Shown: piece after piece, positions 55,988 to 64,000 of the stretch
Position numbering within the stretch: the first letter of the stretch is position 1
Layout: the number at the start of each line of letters is the position of its first letter
Assembly (NCBI GenBank): GCA_001179505.1
Contig: CDMY01000748.1
Location: 128,051 to 192,050 of the forward strand
Origin: Vitrella brassicaformis
Lineage: Eukaryota; Sar; Vitrellaceae
DNA length: 64,000 nucleotides
Reading direction: 5' to 3'
Made by a program: the position numbers and the translations under genes
Notes under the pieces: model-generated
Databases searched by the model: none
Seen by the model: only the letters and a program-made list of their open reading frames with translations
What the model was told of the DNA's origin: nothing

Positions 55988-57854
55988 GGAGGAAAAGAGG
56001 GGAGGGGTCCGTGTTTTGCGTCAAGAAACGGGTGCATTCCACGTGGGTCTGTCTGTGTGTGTATGGCTGCCTTGACTGATCTGTGTTGCCGTTGTTTTTG
56101 GTTCGATCCATACGTGTGGTGTGTATCCCGGGTGGCTTGGGTTGGTGTGGTTGGTTGTACCGCTGTACTGGGGCCGATTGGCTGTGTGACGGGGTCAGTG
56201 AGTGAAGGCATCGGACGAGGCGCTGTGTGGAGGCACTGAGCGACCAAGCCGTGTTTTGCCGCATCCAGCCACCACTGGCTCGCCGTCATTGTGAACGAGT
56301 GTGGGAAGCAGTCGGCTGCTGGCGGGTCTGTTCATGCTGCCGGTGCGGCCAGGGGTGAGGATCCCATTCGGTTCTCGCCCATTGACCGCAGCGCAGCGGG
56401 CGCAAACACGCCAGTAGGCCGACGCAGACAGACAGACAGACAGACAGCCAGGCGGCGTGCTGGATGCGGCTGCACGACAAGAAGTGTGACGGACGCTCTC
56501 CCCTTCCCTCGTGTGTGTCTGTGTCCTCTCCCTGTGTGTGGCGCCGGCGTGTGCAGCGGCTGGGCGACACAGACCTCTGGCCGCACCATGGGCAGAGAGC
56601 TGCATCACCTTGCCTTTGTAGACGCCGGCCCAGCGCACGGGAGAACTCAAACAGACAGACCGACGGATGACGCAGAGAGGGGCGGGCCGCGGCGTTTTCG
56701 GTCTGTAAGTCTTTGGTCGTACCTCATGTGTGTGAAGACAGAGAGCGGCGGGGCGTCGTAGTGGCTGTAGATGGTCAGCTGCACGCCGAGATGCAAACAC
56801 TTGTGAGTGGTTTGTGTCGTGACGTGCAGGGCATCACCAGCAGCAGCGGCCAGGTGACGGCCTCCATCTCTCTGTGTGTGTAATCGTTTTTTCATCTTTT
56901 CTACCTTACCGACGACGAGCGTAAGGCTGGACACTGCGGGCGCGGGAGTGCCCGCTTCCTTGTGGCTGGGCTGTGACTTACTGCCCGTTCTCTCTTGGGG
57001 CGGGACGATGGGGGGGTGGGGGGTGGAGATGAGGGGAAGGGTTTGAGTTGCGGGTGGTCCCTGTGTTATGCACCGCATTAATGTGACACCGCCATCAGCA
57101 CCATGACAGCCGCTTGTTTGGTTTGGTGGGTGGGATCGCAGAGCTGGCTGGCGAGAGGGGGGATTTTTTGGCACTGTTGTCGTGCTTCTTGGATTGACCA
57201 CACACATCCACCAGTGTGCTGATTTTCACACCTGGGCCCGTGACTTCCCGGCCTCCATGAACGGTCGCTGTAGTTACCCACTTCCCCCCTCCCACCTGTC
57301 GACCACCGATGAGTGTGCATTGCGTGGCGTGATAGTGACCTGGCTGGCGTGTCGACCGACAGTCATGCCATCCTGCCTGCCTGCCTGCCTGTGGATACCT
57401 GCCGGCCGGCCGACGCATTTTTACGTCGAAATAGACAAACGTTTTTCGTCAGATCCCCACTGACTGACTGATCGATCGACGGCCGTGTGGCTGCCTGCCG
57501 GCTGGCTGGTGTCTCCCCTGTCTGCTGGTGTGTCGCATCTCTGGCTAACTTGTCTGTCTCTGAGTCGTGTGCAATGCTGCTAGAAGTACTGCTGCACTGT
57601 TGGGTGCTGGCTCTGTTAACGATACTCGTGGGACGGGCGGGCGGGCGATTGACGGACACAGCTCAGCGAGAATGGGTGTATTCCACCGGTTGGCAAGCAG
57701 AGAGGAGAGCCAAGGAGGGGAGACGATCCGCTGATAACGCCATACAGCGATGAGGAAAGAGTTGGGCAATGCAGGCAGGCAGACAGCAGGGCAAACAGGG
57801 CAGACCACAAGTGTGCACGTGATGCGACGTGATGTGGGAAACACAGTTATGTTG
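55988..57854. other. Intergenic region, possible unrecognised minus-strand exons
   Basis: No gene can be firmly supported. On the minus strand two stretches (57300-57090 and 56830-56700) have non-repetitive, protein-like translations, and one at 56400-56195 ends in a stop, but I could not connect them by consistent splice phases. The rest is simple repeat (CTGT, GACA). Confidence 0.4.
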
Positions 57855-59587
57855 AATGACACACACGGGGCAGAGACCAAGTTGAATCGATTTCCCTTTG
57901 TCCGGTCAGAGAACCCACACACACCGAAGGACACCCACCGATACCACAGAGGCCATATAGGCAGACAGACCGACCATCAGACAGACAAAAAGGCGTCTTG
58001 GGGTCTTACAGGTCTCATGGACAAACGAAATCAAACGAACGTCACATTGGCTATGGCAGGCCTGGCTCATGGATCATGGATAAAGCCATCACATCACCTC
58101 ACGTCCATCGGTCGCCGACAGATACAGCGACGACACCACAGACAATGCACTCACACACACATCGATGTGTGGGTGGATGTGTGCAGCAGCAAAGGCACAC
58201 ACACCGACACAGATGGCCAATGCGCGCACACTGACACCCTATAGCAACTCGAGCAGGGGCATGCAGCAGAATAAACCGACGCAGCAGCTGGCCACAAATC
58301 CAGACATCGCTGCCGGACGGTCTCACCGCCGCAAAGGCACTCACAGCGGACGCACCAGGGGGCAGTGCTCACAGGATGGCCACCAGCCTATACTCGAGGT
58401 AAGCCTCCTTTCCACTGTAGGTCAGTCTGGCCGGCGCGATGACCCGCCGCACCTCACCCACACGCATGTCAGTGAAGGTCTCCTGGACCCACTCAGCAAC
58501 AAAGTCAGACACACAACGCACCAGCCCACGGTATCCATATCTCTTGTCTTGGCCGTCGAAGTCGTCAGCCCACGCGACCTCGTCGATCTCGACGTCCTGG
58601 TTCTGTGTCGGTTTGGGCCCATTGCCCGGCCGCACCACTTGATGAAACACACCCGACGGCGACCGAGTGAACACATCGCCGCCGCCGCCATGGCCGGCTG
58701 CTATGGTTGGTGATGAGACCTCCTGACGCCGCAGTGTGGCGCCATTGCCATTGGCCACACCCACACTGACACACAGACACACAGGCACACAGACACACAG
58801 CCCCAATGAGAGCCCACCGTCTGTGTGTCTGTGCAGCACCTACGTCTCATTCGGCAGCACTCCCTTTGGCAGCAGCGACTCGCGGCCGCTCCTGTCCTTG
58901 CTGTAGAAGTTGACGCTCGTGCGGCAGATGTCCAGCGGCAAATAGATGCGCTTCTTGGGGCGGTCGGGGACCAATGCGTTGAGCTCGTAGAAGTACTCGC
59001 CCGGCTGGGCAGGGTCCTCCAGCACATTGCGACTGAACTCCAGCACACCGACGTCCACCAGTCTGTCACTCATTGCGCCTGCACACACACACCGACAGTG
59101 TAAGAACCAAATGACCTGGCGAGTCTGTCTGTTTCTGCTGCTTGGCTGTGTCAGTGTTTGCTCTTGTTTGCGTACCTGTGTGCCGCTGGCCGGTCCACGG
59201 GCTTGGTTGGTGCTGTGGATGGATGACGTTTGTCAGATGAACGGTGCTGCCTGCCCAAACACCACACAGACGCACACTGGTGAAGCTGCTGGCTCAGATC
59301 TACATATTTGCTTGTCGTCCGAGGCTCTCTGACCCACCTCGCGCTGCAACGAACGAACGAACGAACGAACGCTGCAAAAAGCCGATCGGCGAGGGAATGC
59401 GAGCTTAGCATGGGAGGAACTCTCCTCTCCCGCGGAGCCCAGAGAGGCCTGAAGGTTTCCTGTCTTCAGACCTGACAGATCTGTGCCTTTGTCGTACCAA
59501 CAGGCGACACCAACCACACGAGTGATGCAAAGATTCGCCGCCCTGGTCGTCGTGATGATGGCCCTCGTCTGCACTGTGACGTCGGAC
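57855..59587 (-). repeat. Right arm of 1.7-kb inverted duplication
   Basis: Reverse-complement match of 20857-22530. Its outer end (59574-59587, CTGTGACGTCGGAC) lies inside the first exon of the secreted modular protein, which is intact here, so this arm is probably the source or a faithful copy of that end. Confidence 0.85.
58369..59073 (-). CDS. FKBP-like protein, right duplicate
   Basis: Two exons from ATG 59073 to the stop at 58369. The N-domain is almost identical to that of the gene at 21383 (YSKDRSG here, YTKDRNG there). The FKBP-like exon is more diverged: its first part (VGVANGNGATLRRQEV, DVFTRSPSGVFHQVVRPGNG) is closer to the truncated gene at 20354, and the middle reads VEIDEVAWADDFDGQDKRYG, with Glu at the position of the pocket Tyr. 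The motif VQETFTDMRVGEVRRVIAPA and the ending YLEYRLVAIL are kept. The frame is open throughout. Confidence 0.75.
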
Positions 59588-60782
59588 ATCAACAGAGAAG
59601 GTAGACACTCGTCTGTCCAGCAGCCTGCTTCCACTCAGTGCCTTCACTCTTACTTGTGTGTGTGCTGCGGTCTCTCTGGCGTGCTGCAGGCGGATCAGCT
59701 GAGGCTGCCTACGAGAGAAGTGGTGCCCCTGCCGACGGAAATAGCAGCCTGCAAGGTGCGCAAGTGTGCACTGCACGATTCTATGTCATGGAGGGGGTGT
59801 GTGTGTGGGTGTTTGTCAGAGGGCCCGGGCGGCGTGAGCACTCCCCTTGCTCCATTGGGGGGTGGCTCGGCCGGTGTGGAGAACAACAGCGGGTCACTTT
59901 GCATGCCAGGGACCCCTGGCTGCGGCATGCCCTCGGCTTCCGGTGAGGCGTCAGCCGGCACCCTTGTCGTTGACGGCAATGCGATTGAGCCTGAGACGGA
60001 AGTGACGGCCGATGGCAGCCCACTTGACGAGGCTGGTGCGGCAAATGGCGGTATGTCACTCACTCCCGTCACGGACGGTCCGACTTGTTGGCGTGCATGA
60101 TGTGTGTGGTGTGTGCGTGTGTGCCAGGGAGTCGTTTGCGGAGACTTGTGGAGGCCGGCGGCGACCAGACCACACCGCCGCCCGTGGACGATGCGGGTAC
60201 GACGCACCGTACTTTCGACGAGAAGGACAGGCGATTATGTGTGTCGGGATTTGCCCTTGTCCTTGTCCGTGTGTGGTGTGGTGTGGTGTATGGGCGCCGT
60301 TGTAGGGTGGCGGGAGCGCCTAAAAGGATATAAAGAAAAAATTAAAGGCCCCCTTAACAGAGACGGCAATGCCATTGAGCCTGAAAATGAACTGATGGCG
60401 GATGGCAGCCCACTTGAGGACAACGGCGGCGCGGCCACTCATGGTGTGTCACTCACTCCCTCGGGTGATGGAGGGTCGAAACTGCTAGGGGTGTTTGATG
60501 TGTGTGTGTTGTGTGCGTGTGTGCCAGAGAGTCGTTTGAGGAGACTTTGGAGGCGGCTATTCCTGGACCTGGAAGATATCCAACATAGCGGTAATTAGGA
60601 AGAAGGCAAGCGCGCTCACGAGTCTATGTATCGCCCTTGTCTGTGTATGCGCGCCATCAGCCGGCCCCCTTGTTAAAGACGGCAATGCGATTGAGCCTGA
60701 GACGGAGCTGACGGCTGATGGCAGCCCATTTAACGAAGACAGCTCTGGTGACACCAGCGGTCGCATGTGCGGACTCAATTAA
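59525..60782 (+). CDS. Secreted protein made of repeated phase-1 exon modules
   Basis: Signal peptide MQRFAALVVVMMALVCTVTS. Seven exons can be joined, every intron in phase 1: 59525-59600, 59690-59755, 59820-60050, 60128-60196, then about 60360-60443, 60529-60591 and 60676-60782. Two module types alternate. Module 1 reads DGNAIEPETEVTADGSPL (exon 3), DGNAIEPENELMADGSPL (exon 5) and DGNAIEPETELTADGSPF (exon 7). Module 2 reads GSRLRRLVEA (exon 4) and ESRLRRLWRR (exon 6). Symmetric phase-1 exons allow duplication without frameshift, so the gene grew by exon-pair duplication. Function is unknown; the acidic, Gly/Ser-rich modules suggest an extracellular or vacuolar product. The spliced form is inferred: without splicing each module ends in stops. 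Confidence 0.65.
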
Positions 60783-62206
60783 GTAGGGCAGCTTCTATAC
60801 TCCGCGCTGGCTGTAGTTTCGTTACTACTGGGAGGCCGTTGTTTTGGGGTGAGTGAGGCCAGCTCGTGTGTGTGTTGTGTTAATAGTTGTCTGTCAACCA
60901 GACGGACGGCGAGGCACAGACAGGCGGATGGCCCCTGTAGTAGTGTGTGTGTGTGTGTGTGTGTGAAGATAGTCCATATGTGTCGATAGAGGCCCGTGAT
61001 GGGGCGGTGTGCACCTGACACGACCGACCGACAGGGAGGTCGACTGCAGGCAGGTGCACTTTCTTTCGGGCTGAGTGGGGGTGGGGTGCGTGGAACTGCA
61101 CGCACGTTCATACGGCACTTTTGCTGACAAACACCGAGATGGGTTCAATCTTCATCTCGTGGTGCCTATCATCCCTTCACACGTGCCCGCCAGCAGGGTG
61201 GTCGAACCTGTGCCGGCGAGAGAGAGAAAGGGAAGCCCTTTTCATCTGTCTGTCTGTCTGTCTGTGTCTCTTGTGTATGGTGTTCACTCTCTTTCCCGCT
61301 TATCTCTTCCCGTCTGTGGTGGGTGGCGCGTCTGCCGCTGATTCACTGAGCCAGGTGCCGCCCGTCACACGGGGGCAACACACACAAATGACACGGGGAG
61401 GGAGGGAGGGAGGGAAGCGCTGTCAGCTGGACCAACTGTGTGGAGTTGATTCGCTTTGGTTCCGTGCTGTTGTGTGCTTTCGTCAAGTGCCGTTGTCTCC
61501 TGAGTGCTCATCGAGTCGCATCTCGTCCCGATGAGCAGTCGGCAGACACCCGGCGTGTGACGAGAGCATACAGCACATTGGGGAACCGAATCGTCGTATG
61601 GATGCAGTGAGGGTGGTGGTGGTGGTGAATGGATGTGACAGGGGGCAAGAAGGGATGCATTGCGGCCATTCGACTCAATGTGTGAAAAGACTCCCTTCAG
61701 AACACACGATGGAGAGTTGCACATCGGAACTCTGACAATTGAGTTCTCAAGACCACACACAGCAGAAAGATGAGCGTTAATGGGACACATACAGCCAGAC
61801 GACCGCACTAACCACTTCCCTCTCTCCCTCTCTTCCTCATTCCCTCCCTTCTGCTTGCGCAAACACAAAAAGCGTGACTTATGCAGGCCGCTGCACTTCG
61901 GAAAATCAGCTGGCTCAGGGTGTTTCGTTGGACAACCGCGTGCACCGAACTTGCTGTGGTGACTGCATGTGCGGTGGTCACGAGGGCCCGATGTTTGAAC
62001 TCTCGCGACCGCCGTCCATGCAGTCACCGCAGCAACACCGGCGGCACACGGCTGTGTTCTCATGAATGGGAGTGGAAGCAGCACGACACACACAACGACA
62101 CGACACACGTGTACTCAGAATGAGTGAGCTATGCACACAGCAGGCCGCCAATGTACCCACCACTGAATCTGACTGTACAATCAACACATCTCTGCACGGG
62201 CCTCAC
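60783..62206. other. Intergenic region, no gene supported
   Basis: Mixed simple sequence. A 247-codon minus-strand open frame (62108-61365) has Cys-rich but repeat-like, domain-free content and no splice or leader signals; I do not call it a gene. The 3' UTR of the phosphatase-like gene lies at the right end. Confidence 0.5.
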
Positions 62207-63357
62207 TCAGGAAAAGACCTCGGCCGTTTCTGGTGCTTGCGCTGGCGGCTTGGACACGTCATAGCACCCACGTGGCATGCCCTCCGACTGCTCCAGGTAC
62301 AGGCAGTACCACAGCAGCGCATTGATGTTCTCAGGCACATCCATGCCCATCTCCTGCACACAGACACACACACACACACACACAGCGGCAATGGATTGGT
62401 GCGACGAATGCCACGGTTCTGCTCACCTTGTTTTCCCGCCACACATCAGCGAAGGAATCGGTTGTGTACTTGAGCCTGTAAGCGCCAGCCAATTCGCCCG
62501 TTCTGTCCTGACCTGACACACACACACACACATGCAGAGACCCACAGACAGACAGATGGCCAATGCGGCAATGGACAGGCCACTTCCCATTGACTCAGTG
62601 CTGACCGTGGCCGCAGTGGAAGTACAGCACGCGGGAGACCCCCGCTGGGTTCACCTTGTGCAGCAGCTCGTGCAGCGATGTCACCTTCTTGTTCAGGTGG
62701 TCCACCTGCCACTCAGGCAGACTCGATGCTAATCGATTTCGCTCCTGACAACGAAGGGACACACACAGATGAGCTATGCGGCTCTCCTGAGCGTGTTGCA
62801 TCGGTCACTCACTGCTTCAGGCAGGCTGTAAGGGCGCTTCTCGTCTCCTTTGAGAGGCCACTCGTGCAGCTTGCCAACCTCGGGGTTCTCGCTGAAAAAG
62901 TCTTGCTCCAGCTCAAGTGCCGCCGACTCCCCCTGCACCCACCGTACATCCGCGACACATGCAGCCCATCCATCTTATTTGCGCACCTCTCCGTTGCTCG
63001 GCAGCAGAAGTGAGAAGACCCACAGCTCGAAGCTGGCGTCGAGGATGAGCGACTGCTCCCTCGCCCGGCTGTAGAGGTACTCGTACAGCACCGACCAGGC
63101 GAACTGCTCGTGGCCGTCGCTCCCTCTCCGCTGCGGCTGGTTGCCGCGGAAGAGGAAATGCCCGGTGGTGCTGTTGTGGTCAAGCAGACGGACGCGCGCA
63201 TCTGCAGGCGAGATGGCGGATGGATGGATGGATGAGAGCAGTCCTTTCATCCGTGTTTGTGAGTCTATATCATTCGCTCACAGTTGAGATCTTCGACGGA
63301 GGCGCTGACGCTGACCAGCAGTGCGACAACCACGCTCGCAAACAAGATCCACATCAT
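62207..63357 (-). CDS. Secreted tyrosine-phosphatase-like protein
   Basis: Six exons join in frame from ATG 63357 to the stop at 62207. The signal peptide is MMWILFASVVVALLVSVSAS. The body holds NYARVRLLDHNSTTGHFLFR, FAWSVLYEYLYSRAREQSLI, FELWVFSLLLPS, then LHELLHKVNPAGVSRVLYFH. Across an intron follows the signature HCGHGQDRTGELAGAYRLKY, which fits the HC-x5-R active site of cysteine-dependent protein tyrosine and dual-specificity phosphatases (Cys nucleophile, Arg, then Thr). The C-terminal exon reads GMDVPENINALLWYCLYLEQ. At roughly 265 residues it is a compact single-domain enzyme. A leader targeting the endomembrane system or cell exterior is unusual for this class, so the substrate could be a lumenal phosphoprotein, a lipid or an inositol phosphate. 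Confidence 0.8.
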
Positions 63358-64000
63358 CGCTTCTTTCACCTCTCCTACTCTCCATTGCGAGCCTCTGTGC
63401 GATCCGCACCGGGACCGTGCTCGTATCCATTGCTTGTGGCCATTGGAGCGCTCCCTGGGACGCAACCAAACCTCCTTTGGGCCGTATGCTGGAAAAAATT
63501 CATCGCGAACCGTGAAAAGTTCGTCCCCCAAGAGGCATCAGTGTGGCCTGGTGCTCGCCTTGGGCCTCACTTGAAGACACCATCCCGACGCTATCGAAGA
63601 CACGTATGCCAGCAAACTGGTCAAAATGGCTATGCGGACGAATGCATGTGTGTGCGTGTGGATCGAAGCACGGGAGAGGTCGAGGGAGAAGACGGGCGGG
63701 CGACACTGTCTATGATGCATGCAGCCAGCATGCAGGCTGGGCCACCCGTGGGGTGTGAAGATGATAGTGGAGATACACCAGCTTCCGCTTTTGGCCACCG
63801 AGAGCCTCGGCGAGAGGGAAGAAAAGTGACCCCCAAACGTACGGATGGCGAATGGGATGCATACTGTCTTCACCTGGCGTGGGCTTCTGTCTGTGGACTC
63901 TGCAAGGCACAGAGAAGTCGGAGAACTGCAACCCCGCGTGGAGGGGGACGCTCCCCTAACCCCCAACCCCCGGCCTCCCCCCCAGCCTCCCTCCCAGCCC
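63358..64000. other. Upstream region of phosphatase-like gene to window end
   Basis: Contains the promoter and 5' UTR of the minus-strand phosphatase-like gene. Open frames on both strands (up to 142 codons at 63966-63538, minus) show no recognisable domain. The last 50 bp are C-rich. No gene is called. Confidence 0.5.

Noticed and set aside
56195-57418. Possible minus-strand gene with non-repetitive translations near 57300-57090, 56830-56700 and 56400-56195
   Set aside because: Donor and acceptor phases could not be matched to link the pieces, competing frames look equally plausible, and no domain is recognisable.
61365-62108. 247-codon open frame on the minus strand
   Set aside because: Cys/Ser/His-rich with no domain, leader or splice pattern; long chance frames are common in GC-rich DNA.
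1-64000. tRNA, rRNA or spliceosomal RNA genes
   Set aside because: Reading both strands, I noticed no tRNA-like arms with A and B boxes nor conserved rRNA or snRNA stretches; a tRNAscan or Infernal run would be the proper test.

Overview
This is eukaryotic nuclear DNA: GC-rich, gene-dense, with many short introns (about 50-110 bp) that usually start GT and end in a (TG)n-rich tract followed by CAG. The best fit is a photosynthetic alveolate of the chromerid type (Vitrella-like). One gene is a light-harvesting protein whose leader is a signal peptide followed by an AFVP (ASAFAP-type) site, as used for plastids of secondary red-algal origin. Tandem CCCH zinc fingers, a SHAQKYF MYB protein and a one-domain voltage-gated channel also fit such an alga. 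The species is inferred, not proven. Exon borders were read by eye from reading frame and splice signals.

Layout. 1-5.8 kb: a partial unknown gene (-) and a three-finger CCCH protein (+). 5.8-10 kb: low-complexity DNA with a 300-N gap. 10-15.5 kb: two secreted-protein genes of 13 exons each; the second carries a bacterial-type RTX calcium-binding repeat. 15.5-18.7 kb: mostly non-coding. 18.7-24.6 kb: a membrane glycosyltransferase with a DXD motif, then a cluster of FKBP-like genes and a BTB plus FKBP-like fusion gene. 24.8-29 kb: Integrator subunit 9. 29.5-30.1 kb: a small secreted Gly/Tyr-rich protein. 31-34.1 kb: a divergent pair made of a frameshifted FKBP-like gene with a plastid-type leader and a second BTB/FKBP-like fusion with a membrane segment. 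34.6-35.7 kb: the light-harvesting protein. 35.9-40 kb: a single-domain voltage-gated cation channel with an EF-hand. 40.7-49.4 kb: the NUP98-NUP96 nucleoporin precursor. 49.6-50.4 kb: a small basic protein, head to head with NUP98. 50.4-53 kb: low complexity with a second 300-N gap. 53-56 kb: an intact FKBP-like gene and a SHAQKYF MYB gene. 57.9-59.6 kb: an inverted copy of 20.9-22.5 kb, bearing another FKBP-like gene. 59.5-60.8 kb: a secreted protein built from repeated phase-1 exons. 62.2-63.4 kb: a secreted tyrosine-phosphatase-like protein.

The most unusual content is a lineage-specific family seen seven times. Five short genes join a conserved N-terminal domain to an FKBP-like domain. 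Two long genes join a BTB/T1 domain, a conserved linker and the same FKBP-like domain. Copies show truncation, frameshift, mosaic exons, a 1.7-kb inverted duplication, and a dispersed leader element lying between three divergent gene pairs. This looks like an actively reshuffling gene family that is not described under any name I know.
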